Assembly (NCBI GenBank): GCA_015660615.1
Contig: DQKQ01000023.1
Location: 1-5,762, forward strand
Length of the DNA stretch: 5,762 nucleotides
DNA from: Flavobacteriales bacterium
Lineage (GTDB): Bacteria; Bacteroidota; Bacteroidia; Flavobacteriales_D; Sanyastnellaceae
Direction of reading: 5' to 3'
A program made the translations under genes and the position numbers. Below, piece by piece: positions 1 through 5,762 of this stretch (positions are counted from its first letter, which is position 1; each line of letters begins with the position of its first letter). The notes under the pieces are model-generated. The model did not search any database. It had not been told where the DNA came from and worked only from the letters and a program-made list of their open reading frames with translations.

Positions 1-875
1 AATTTATAAACTATGGTGGAGTAAAGGTTGCGATTATAAGCCTTAAAAGCGCTCTGTTTGAAAAGCCAGATGTGGCGATTTTTTCAGCAGGAAGTATGGT
101 GAGTCAAGAATGGGCTCCTAAATTTTCTGATGCAGGAGTGACGGTAATTGACAATAGTTCTGCTTGGCGGATGAACGAAAAAATCAAATTGGTAGTCCCT
201 GAAGTGAACGGCGACTGTCTTACTTCTAGTGACTTAATTATTGCAAATCCCAATTGTACCACAATGCAGCTTGTGATGGTTCTCAAGCCTCTTCACGATA
301 AATTTAAGATCCTTAGAGGAGTTGTAAGTACATACCAAAGCGTGACTGGCACCGGTCAAATCGCGGTTTCTCAAATGATGGATGAGCGCTCTGGCCTAAC
401 GCCATCTGAAAAGGCATATCCTTATCCCATTGATAAAAACTGCATTCCACATTGCGATGTCTTTCAGGATAACGGATACACAAAGGAGGAGATGAAAGTC
501 CATTTCGAAACAAAAAAAATAATGAGAGATGATTCAATCTCTTTGAGCTGTACAGCCGTACGTGTCCCTGTGATGGGTGGACATGGGGAGTCTGTTTTTT
601 TAGAATTTAAGGAGGATTATGAAATCGAGGAGGTGAGATCTTTGCTTTCGTCTTTCCCTGGTGTGGTTCTTCGTGACAACCCCACCTCAAATGAATACCC
701 CATGCCCATAAATGCTCAGGGAAAGGATGAGGTTTTTGTAGGGCGCTTGCGACGAGATTTATGTAATCCTCGTGGTTTACATCTTTGGATTGTAAGCGAT
801 AACCTTCGCAAGGGAGCCGCTACAAATACAGTTCAAATTGTAGAATTATTGAACTCTGTAGGTCGTTGGGAATAA
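1..875 (+). CDS. asd: Aspartate-semialdehyde dehydrogenase, 5'-truncated by window edge
   Basis: This enzyme reduces L-aspartyl-4-phosphate to L-aspartate-4-semialdehyde with NADPH in the cytoplasm, the branch point to lysine/diaminopimelate, threonine and methionine. The frame is open from base 3 to the TAA at 873-875, giving 290 visible residues. Full bacterial enzymes are roughly 330-370, so about 40 residues, including the N-terminal glycine-rich NADP loop, lie upstream. The GTG at 72 is an internal valine codon in a conserved stretch (KPDVAIFSAG), not the start. Visible landmarks are the active-site motif NPNCTT with the nucleophilic Cys codon at 255-257, the STYQSVTGTG segment, the substrate-binding Arg (RVPV, 561-563), the acid/base His seven residues later (GGHGES, 582-584), and the C-terminal SDNLRKGAATNTVQ motif. 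All expected catalytic residues are present, so the enzyme should be active. No link to the downstream envelope genes is apparent. Confidence 0.96.
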   Translation, partial: FINYGGVKVAIISLKSALFEKPDVAIFSAGSMVSQEWAPKFSDAGVTVIDNSSAWRMNEKIKLVVPEVNGDCLTSSDLIIANPNCTTMQLVMVLKPLHDKFKILRGVVSTYQSVTGTGQIAVSQMMDERSGLTPSEKAYPYPIDKNCIPHCDVFQDNGYTKEEMKVHFETKKIMRDDSISLSCTAVRVPVMGGHGESVFLEFKEDYEIEEVRSLLSSFPGVVLRDNPTSNEYPMPINAQGKDEVFVGRLRRDLCNPRGLHLWIVSDNLRKGAATNTVQIVELLNSVGRWE

Positions 876-892
876 TTCCACATATAAAACTA

Positions 893-921
893 TTGTTTAT
901 GGCATCTGTGTTGGTATTTTG
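893..921 (+). promoter_or_regulatory. Candidate Bacteroidota-type promoter upstream of the receptor gene
   Basis: In the 65-bp gap after asd there is a TTG (893-895), 19 bp, then TATTTTG (915-921), about 20 bp before the receptor ATG. This loosely resembles the known Bacteroidota consensus of a -33 TTTG and a -7 TAnnTTTG, but the -7 element is one base short. Position and spacing are reasonable and the match is weak. If real, it would let the three envelope genes be transcribed separately from asd. Confidence 0.28.
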
Positions 922-940
922 CCGAGAATAGTAAAATCTA

Positions 941-3766
941 ATGAAAACATACATCTTAACTTTTGTCGCGATTATGTATGCGACTATTTCTTTAGCCCAA
1001 ACAACAATTCGTGGTAGAGTAATTGACGCTACATCGGGCAATGGATTAATTGGAGCATCGGTTTATTTAGAGGATTTTAATGAAGGCTCATTTACCGATT
1101 TTGATGGATTTTTTCAATTTAAAACCCGTGTACATGGCCAAACAAACTTAGTTGCTACAACTATGGGTTACTCCAAAGTGAAAAAGTACATATCTCTTTC
1201 AGGTACTGGGCTAATGAACATGGGAGACATCGTACTTGAGCCAAGTGCAATCGGCTTACAAGAGGCAGATGTTATAGCCTCTGTATCTGTTGATCGTGCA
1301 ACACCAGTTGCGGTTTCTACGATTGACGCTCGCGAAATAGAAGAAAAACTAGGCGACAGAGAACTCGTAGAAGTATTAAATTTCACACCAGGAGTTTACG
1401 CAACTAAAGGAGGAGGTGGATTTGGCGACAGTAGGATTAATATTCGTGGATTTGACCAAAGGAATGTGGCAGTTCTTGTAAACGGTATTCCCGTTAACGA
1501 TATGGAGAATGGCTGGGTGTATTGGTCGAACTGGGCAGGTCTTGGCGATGCCGTTAGAACCATGCAAGTTCAACGCGGCTTAGGAGCATCTAAACTAGCA
1601 ATCAACTCCGTGGGTGGAACCATAAACATTGTAACAAAAGCGACTGACGTAGAAAAGGGCGGGAGCTTTAAAACTTCGATTACTGATTATGGACGAACGA
1701 AGCATATGTTATCTCTGAGTTCGGGTCTGCTTTCTAATGGTTGGGCCGTTAGCGCTATTGGATCTCGTACTTATGGTGAGGGTTATGTCGACGCTACATT
1801 TGTAGATGCCTGGAGCTATTTCCTAACAGCCGCTAAAGATTTCGGAGGGCACCGACTTGTATTTACAGCCATAGGAGCACCACAAACTCACGGCCAACGT
1901 CGAGGTCAACTCACGGTTAATCGCTTCAATGATATTAACAAACTCCCTGACAGCTTAGGTTATGAGGGCCACAGATGGAATGACGACTGGGGATATCTTG
2001 ACGGAGAAGTCCTTAACTCGAAGGTAAATGGATATCACAAACCACAAATCGCCCTCAATCACTACTTCCAACTTACTGAGCGCGCGCACCTTTCGACATC
2101 TGCATATGTAAGTTTCGGAAAAGGCTACGGATCTAGATATGATGGGACTAACAACGCTCGACTTTACGAAACCCTTTCAGACGGGACTACTGTACAGACC
2201 ACTAGGTACTGGGATTATTTATACGAATCAAATGTAAATAACACTTTGCCTGTGACTTATCCAGAGTTTGAAATTGCCTATAACGAGTCATCCGGGGCAT
2301 GGGTGGACACTCTACAACATAAAGGAGGACCGGTTATTATTAATGGAGATACTTTAATAGGAGGAAGATCGAGCAGTGTTATTGAGAATGCTCATAATGA
2401 GCACTTTTGGACTGGAATACTAAGCACTTTGAAATCTGAATTAACTCCCAACCTCAACCTCATTGCAGGAGTGGATATGCGTTACTATGAAGGGAAGCAC
2501 TTCACTCGTACCTCAAATTTACTGGGTGGAGATTTCTATATGCAGTCATTCTCAACCGCAACAGGATATGGCATCAACCCAGAGTATCAGCTTATGGCGA
2601 CAGAGGGTGATAAGGTGGATTACGACAACACAGGCTATGTTAAGTACGCAGGGTTCTTTACGCAGCTGGAGTACAATACAGATAAAATCTCAGCATTCCT
2701 AGCAGCAACAGGCTCTTACACTGGATATCGCCGCGAGGATCCATATACTTACTTCCGCTACGATGAGACCGGTGTTCAGGAGGTTACTGAGTACAACGAG
2801 GAAACGGATGAGTACGTTACTACGGAGCAGTTTATGTATGGAGTTCTAAGCGAAAAAGCAAGCTCTCCAGGTTACAATGCTAAGTTGGGAGGTTCTTATG
2901 CGATTACAGAGACGAATCACATTTACCTAAATGCTGGAGTTTACTCACGAGCGCCTTTTATTAGGAATGTTTTCCCGAATTACCAAAACGTGCTTTCTAA
3001 TGAGAATCTCGTCAATGAAAAAGTTGAAGCTCTTGAGATAGGGTATAGAGTCCGATTACCGAAAGCGTCACTAGATATTAATGTGTACCACACGAAGTGG
3101 AAGGATAAGTCGATTATGTCAGGCCCTCTACTTAGACCTGATGGAACGGAGTATAGGGCTTTCGTAAGAGGTCTTATCGAGACTCACGAAGGAATTGAAT
3201 TTGAGTTCCGTACTAAACCACTGCCGTCTCTCGAGATTGGTGGTCTTGTGAGCATAGGAGATTGGAGATGGGATAACGATGTAGATGCGGAGATTTTAGA
3301 TGAGAATACGAACGAGGTTATTGACTCTATGCATATTTATTCTGCGGGATTAAAGGTGAGCGATGCGCCACAAACTCAGTTTGGTCTACAAGCTCGAATG
3401 GATCTTCCTAAGAACTTCCGAATTGGAGCAAGTTATGTTTACAACATGAATTTATATGCTCAATTTGAGATAGATCAGGACAGGGATGATGAGACTAGAA
3501 TCGGAATGCAGCCTGTGCAATTGGAGGATTATGGATACCTAGATGCTAACCTTAGCTGGAATACGAGAGCTCGTGGATTTGATGTTAGATTGGGCTTGAA
3601 TGTTCAGAATGCAATGAATACAATCTACATGAATGAGGCAGATGAAACGTGGATTACAAACCCTCAAACGGGCGTGAAGGAACAGGGTACTGTTGAAAAC
3701 GGAAAACTAGAAGGCTACTGGTCATATGGTCGTACTGTATCTTTCTCAGTGAAAATAGGATTCTAA
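941..3766 (+). CDS. TonB-dependent outer-membrane receptor with CarboxypepD_reg-like N-terminal domain
   Basis: This is a 941-residue outer-membrane active transporter that would import a ligand using TonB-ExbBD energy. Residues 1-19 form a signal peptide with likely cleavage at SLA|Q. Residues about 22-100 are a carboxypeptidase-regulatory-like beta-sandwich (TIRGRVIDA, LIGASVYL, FTDFDGFFQF), typical of Bacteroidota receptors. Residues about 112-235 form the plug, with TPGVYATKGGGGFGDSRI at 149, NIRGFDQRNVAVLVNGIPVN from 167 and SVGGTINIVTK from 223. The rest is a long beta-barrel with alternating hydrophobic strands, the segment NVYHTKWKDK (714-723) and the C-terminal aromatic strand TVSFSVKIGF. 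There is one plausible ATG and no strong Shine-Dalgarno, as is usual in this phylum. The N-terminal extension recalls SusC, but no SusD gene follows. Two small envelope genes follow at 15- and 13-bp gaps, suggesting an operon. The ligand (siderophore, cobalamin, glycan or peptide) cannot be assigned. Confidence 0.94.
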   Translation: MKTYILTFVAIMYATISLAQTTIRGRVIDATSGNGLIGASVYLEDFNEGSFTDFDGFFQFKTRVHGQTNLVATTMGYSKVKKYISLSGTGLMNMGDIVLEPSAIGLQEADVIASVSVDRATPVAVSTIDAREIEEKLGDRELVEVLNFTPGVYATKGGGGFGDSRINIRGFDQRNVAVLVNGIPVNDMENGWVYWSNWAGLGDAVRTMQVQRGLGASKLAINSVGGTINIVTKATDVEKGGSFKTSITDYGRTKHMLSLSSGLLSNGWAVSAIGSRTYGEGYVDATFVDAWSYFLTAAKDFGGHRLVFTAIGAPQTHGQRRGQLTVNRFNDINKLPDSLGYEGHRWNDDWGYLDGEVLNSKVNGYHKPQIALNHYFQLTERAHLSTSAYVSFGKGYGSRYDGTNNARLYETLSDGTTVQTTRYWDYLYESNVNNTLPVTYPEFEIAYNESSGAWVDTLQHKGGPVIINGDTLIGGRSSSVIENAHNEHFWTGILSTLKSELTPNLNLIAGVDMRYYEGKHFTRTSNLLGGDFYMQSFSTATGYGINPEYQLMATEGDKVDYDNTGYVKYAGFFTQLEYNTDKISAFLAATGSYTGYRREDPYTYFRYDETGVQEVTEYNEETDEYVTTEQFMYGVLSEKASSPGYNAKLGGSYAITETNHIYLNAGVYSRAPFIRNVFPNYQNVLSNENLVNEKVEALEIGYRVRLPKASLDINVYHTKWKDKSIMSGPLLRPDGTEYRAFVRGLIETHEGIEFEFRTKPLPSLEIGGLVSIGDWRWDNDVDAEILDENTNEVIDSMHIYSAGLKVSDAPQTQFGLQARMDLPKNFRIGASYVYNMNLYAQFEIDQDRDDETRIGMQPVQLEDYGYLDANLSWNTRARGFDVRLGLNVQNAMNTIYMNEADETWITNPQTGVKEQGTVENGKLEGYWSYGRTVSFSVKIGF

Positions 3767-3781
3767 CTCTAATTGAATAAC

Positions 3782-4351
3782 ATGAAAAATATATTTTTAA
3801 TCGCGCTGTTTTTATGCGCAACCTCTTTGTCAGCTCAGTCTGATGGGCCAGGACAAGTTGTAAAAGCAAATCCTTTCGGTTTTATTGTAGGTCAATACCA
3901 ATTCGGGTATGAACACGCATTAACAGACCAGATGTCTGTACAAATGTCGGCAGGAATTCTTACAGGATCAGGATCAGCTACCGATTCTACTTCAACGGAT
4001 CCTGTCACATCATCACGATCAGGATTTATTGTGATTCCGGAATTCAGATTCTATCCAGGAGGCAATTCTTGTGAAGGCTTTTATATTGCAGCTCTTGCTC
4101 GTTATAGAACTGTTGAATGGGCTGTTGATGGAGATGAATGGTACAATAAAAATGCCATAGGCGCTGCTGCTGTACTTGGATACCAATGGTATGGTGACGG
4201 CTTGATGATTGATATGTTTTTTGGACCTCAGTTTAAAAGCGTAAGTACAGAGTGGTTTGAGAGTACCTTGTCAGAATTAGATGAGGCGCTTTTTCCTGAG
4301 GGAGATGGTGTTGGAGTTAGATTTGGTATTAATTTAGGATTTGGTTGGTAA
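3782..4351 (+). CDS. Small outer-membrane beta-barrel protein, DUF3575-like
   Basis: The preferred start is the ATG at 3782, giving 189 residues. A TTG at 3773 in the same frame would add only MNN before a normal signal peptide and is less likely. Residues 1-18 (MKNIFLIALFLC, cleavage SLSA|Q) form a signal peptide. The Cys at residue 12 does not sit in a lipobox. The mature protein alternates amphipathic strands and turns: KANPFGFIVGQYQFGYEHAL (28-47), FRFYPGG (88-94), FYIAALARYRTVEW (100-113), AIGAAAVLGYQWY, GLMIDMFFGPQFK, and a C-terminal strand ending in FGW, typical of outer-membrane barrels. The opening 'NPFGFIVGQYQFGYEHALT' pattern resembles DUF3575/OmpA-barrel-like proteins in Bacteroidota; this is family recall, not a search. 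A Gly/Ser/Thr-rich stretch (62-81) is probably an extracellular loop. The gene starts 15 bp after the receptor gene and ends 13 bp before the T9SS gene, so co-transcription is likely. Molecular function is unknown. Confidence 0.8.
   Translation: MKNIFLIALFLCATSLSAQSDGPGQVVKANPFGFIVGQYQFGYEHALTDQMSVQMSAGILTGSGSATDSTSTDPVTSSRSGFIVIPEFRFYPGGNSCEGFYIAALARYRTVEWAVDGDEWYNKNAIGAAAVLGYQWYGDGLMIDMFFGPQFKSVSTEWFESTLSELDEALFPEGDGVGVRFGINLGFGW
3963..3977 (+). repeat. Short 6-bp tandem repeat (CAGGAT x2.5) in the barrel gene
   Basis: CAGGAT is repeated twice followed by CAG, encoding the Thr-Gly-Ser-Gly-Ser start of the low-complexity loop of the small barrel protein. The unit is a multiple of three, so copy-number change would keep the frame and alter only loop length. 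It is too short to be called a proven variable locus. Confidence 0.5.
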
Positions 4352-4364
4352 AATATTTAATTAA

Positions 4365-5609
4365 ATGAAGAAGATTTTAGGCGGGTTTTTATTTATAGCG
4401 ATTTCTTTCGTGTCACTCACATCACTTAGTGCACAAGGTCCAGACGAATATTGGGTAGGTCTTGAAGAATACGCGGTGCATACAGAAGGTGAGCTATCGG
4501 GAATGACCACATGGAGGATGTATATTCATATGCTACATACTGACGACTACCTCTCAGCTTGCACAGGTAGTGATGAATATCCATGGATAATGGAGTCAAC
4601 ATCTTCTCCAGCGTGGTACCAACATCCAGAAGCAAGCGAGACGTTTGCTAATGCTATCAACCCCGCGTTTTACACTGCTTTTCCTGAATTGGAATATGAT
4701 AGTTGGTTAACTATAGGTGTTGATAATTCTCTAGATCCTATGGAACTACTTTCTTTAGCTGATCCGGTTTACGATGCTTTCGCAGCTTTCGAGGCAGGTG
4801 AGAATGTTATTGCGAACACCTCTGTTGGTAATGGTTGGGCTACTTTTTTCCCTGGTTTAGGCGCTGATAATGCTGGTTTTGCAGGAGATGATTTGAAGGT
4901 TCTTATAGGCCAACTTACTACTTCAGGAACGATCTCAGGAACGATCTACTTTCAGATATTTCCTATGGGGATTCAATCTCCAGACTTAAGAATTCTTCGT
5001 CCCATATTATATGCGCCTACTCAGTGTATGGACGCTGAAGCATGTAACTACGATGAGAGTGCTTGGACAAATGACGATTGTGAATACGGACCATCAGCCG
5101 GAGTAATTGAAGGGGATGATTCAGTTGTGGTAGGAGAAGGAGTGTCTGAGTGGTCATATTCTTGTAGCGCTGATGCGGCTTCATTTGAGTGGACTATAAC
5201 GGGAGGAACTATTCTTTCAGGTCAAGGGACCTCATTTGTAACTGTGGAGTGGGATGGGGATATTACGGATGGCGTTCTATCTGTTGCAGCGTCTTCTGCT
5301 TCAGGTTGTGTAGGAGAAGTTTCTACTATAAGTGTTGATGTAGTTGTGGGAGTTGAAGACCTTGTCTTTTCTCAAAACCTAGATGTTTTCCCAAGCCCTA
5401 CTTCATCTACGATTACAATTTCGTTAGACGGAGACTTAGCTTTAAGTAATAACCTCTGTGAGATTTATTCTATATCAGGTCACAAGATTATGGAGCTTAC
5501 TCTTTCTCAATCAGAGATAGATGTTTCAGGTTTGTCAAACGGCACTTACATTATTACAGTTGAGACAGAACGAGGACTTATCCGTCAGTCTTTCATAGTA
5601 GCTAGGTAA
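4365..5609 (+). CDS. T9SS-exported multidomain surface/secreted protein with PKD-like domain and type A sorting domain
   Basis: A 414-residue exported protein starting at the ATG at 4365. Residues 1-23 are a Sec signal peptide (cleavage SLSA|Q). Residues about 28-212 are an all-beta-looking region of no family I can name, rich in Trp, Tyr and acidic residues, with landmarks AINPAFYTAFPELEYDSWLT (97-116), VGNGWATFFPG and LIGQLTTSGTISG. A short Cys/Asp segment follows (Cys221, Cys227, Cys239; the ACNYDESA type common in marine Bacteroidota secreted proteins). Residues about 246-327 resemble a PKD-like Ig-fold repeat (FEWTITGGTILSGQGTSFVT, then a GC pair). Residues about 338-414 match a T9SS type A sorting domain (LDVFPSPTSSTITISL, YSISGHKIMELTL, DVSGLSNGTYIITVE, final SFIVAR), so the protein should cross the outer membrane by T9SS and be anchored or released. 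No catalytic motif is evident, so a binding or adhesive role is inferred. It is last in the probable operon. Confidence 0.87.
   Translation: MKKILGGFLFIAISFVSLTSLSAQGPDEYWVGLEEYAVHTEGELSGMTTWRMYIHMLHTDDYLSACTGSDEYPWIMESTSSPAWYQHPEASETFANAINPAFYTAFPELEYDSWLTIGVDNSLDPMELLSLADPVYDAFAAFEAGENVIANTSVGNGWATFFPGLGADNAGFAGDDLKVLIGQLTTSGTISGTIYFQIFPMGIQSPDLRILRPILYAPTQCMDAEACNYDESAWTNDDCEYGPSAGVIEGDDSVVVGEGVSEWSYSCSADAASFEWTITGGTILSGQGTSFVTVEWDGDITDGVLSVAASSASGCVGEVSTISVDVVVGVEDLVFSQNLDVFPSPTSSTITISLDGDLALSNNLCEIYSISGHKIMELTLSQSEIDVSGLSNGTYIITVETERGLIRQSFIVAR
4924..4947 (+). repeat. Perfect 12-bp tandem duplication inside the T9SS protein gene
   Basis: The 12-mer CAGGAACGATCT occurs twice head to tail with no mismatch. 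It is in frame and encodes Ser-Gly-Thr-Ile twice, at the end of the unassigned N-terminal domain. Identity at the DNA level suggests a recent four-codon duplication by slippage, though the doubled motif may also be an ancestral feature of the domain. Confidence 0.75.
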
Positions 5610-5641
5610 AGAGCAGATAACAGCTATACGACATACTATTT

Positions 5642-5762
5642 TTATCTTAAAACGAGAACTTTCAACAGTTTTCGTTTTCTGTCTTTTGAAGGTTCCTCAG
5701 ATGTTCTGCCGACAGCCATCATAGCCATAGGTATTACAGTATTTGGAAGCCTTAAAAACTTA
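5642..5762 (-). CDS. C-terminal fragment of a convergent gene, possibly nitroreductase family
   Basis: On the minus strand an open frame runs in from the right edge (first full codon at 5761-5759) to a TAA at 5644-5642, giving 39 residues; the rest lies outside the window. The segment FLRLPNTVIPMAMMAVGRTS followed by EEP resembles the C-terminal end of nitroreductase-family flavoenzymes, where a 'lgiPe.v.pva.i.vGypaeep' pattern is usual. This is pattern recall only. The last residues (basic, then LLKVLVLR) do not match the usual aromatic tail of that family, so the end may be divergent or the true frame may shift. If real, such proteins are cytoplasmic FMN-dependent NAD(P)H oxidoreductases. 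The gene converges on the envelope operon, with its stop 33 bp past that operon's stop codon. Confidence 0.42.
   Translation of the reverse strand, partial: KFLRLPNTVIPMAMMAVGRTSEEPSKDRKRKLLKVLVLR
5649..5678 (+). terminator. Rho-independent-like terminator after the three-gene operon
   Basis: An 11-bp inverted repeat (AAAACGAGAAC at 5649-5659 and GTTTTCGTTTT at 5668-5678) flanks an 8-base loop, 40 bp after the last stop codon. In the + transcript the only non-Watson-Crick pair is a G-U wobble; in the minus transcript it becomes an A-C mismatch. The stem therefore fits + strand termination better. It is followed by TTTTCTGTCTTTT counted from the stem end, an imperfect U-tract. The stem is A/T-rich, so strength is moderate. 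It overlaps the apparent end of a convergent reading frame. Confidence 0.65.

Noticed and set aside
104..537. Minus-strand open frames opposite asd (104-286 and 313-537)
   Set aside because: The + strand carries conserved enzyme sequence throughout; the reverse frames show no protein-like signature.
884..900. Small inverted repeat (AAAC-TATT-GTTT) just after asd as a terminator
   Set aside because: The perfect stem is only 4 bp and almost all A/T, with no following T-tract; chance is likely.
2463..2702. 79-residue open frame on + strand inside the receptor gene
   Set aside because: It is out of frame with a well-supported receptor CDS, and its translation is Ser/Gln/Trp-rich without any domain pattern.
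941..3766. Calling the receptor SusC/RagA
   Set aside because: The N-terminal extension is shared by many Bacteroidota receptors, no SusD homologue follows, and the plug motifs (DMENGWVYWSNWAG) suggest a different TonB-receptor subgroup.
3817..3819. Cys at residue 12 of the small barrel protein as a lipoprotein anchor
   Set aside because: The preceding residues are L-F-L, so the position before Cys is not Gly/Ala/Ser; a normal cleavage site SLSA|Q follows.
3654..3869. Minus-strand open frame spanning the receptor/barrel gene junction
   Set aside because: It overlaps the conserved receptor C-terminus and the barrel signal peptide on the + strand and has no recognisable features.
5598..5626. 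TAGCT...AGCTA inverted repeat at the stop codon of the T9SS gene
   Set aside because: A 5-bp stem with a loop of about 18 bases is weak; the 11-bp hairpin at 5649-5678 is a far better terminator.

Overview
The window looks like part of a chromosome from a Bacteroidota bacterium, probably a marine or aquatic Flavobacteriales-type organism (inferred). The evidence is a TonB-dependent receptor with an N-terminal carboxypeptidase-regulatory-like domain, a secreted protein with a type IX secretion (T9SS) C-terminal sorting domain, signal peptides ending in A|Q, gene starts without a clear Shine-Dalgarno sequence, and moderate A+T content. No rRNA, tRNA, CRISPR array, insertion sequence or phage gene is visible.

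Layout. Positions 1-875 (+) hold the 3' nine-tenths of aspartate-semialdehyde dehydrogenase (asd). The frame is open to the window edge, so the true start lies outside. A 65-bp gap (876-940) carries a weak candidate Bacteroidota-type promoter. Three genes on the + strand follow with gaps of only 15 and 13 bp and are probably one operon: a TonB-dependent outer-membrane receptor (941-3766), a small outer-membrane beta-barrel of DUF3575-like type (3782-4351), and a T9SS-exported modular surface or secreted protein (4365-5609). A hairpin at 5649-5678 is the likely operon terminator. The last ~120 bp also read as the C-terminal end of a convergent minus-strand gene resembling a nitroreductase, whose stop codon lies beyond the hairpin, so hairpin and coding end overlap.

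How the genes may work together. asd is housekeeping amino-acid biosynthesis (lysine/diaminopimelate, threonine, methionine) and appears unrelated to its neighbours. The three-gene set is entirely cell-envelope: an energised import channel, a small barrel and a secreted multidomain protein. No SusD-like lipoprotein gene is visible. One hypothesis is that the T9SS protein acts as a surface partner of the receptor in place of SusD; the substrate cannot be read from sequence. The N-terminal ~190 residues of the T9SS protein match no named domain that I know and are the most novel item here. I see no clear evidence of a wholly new defence, mobile or RNA system.
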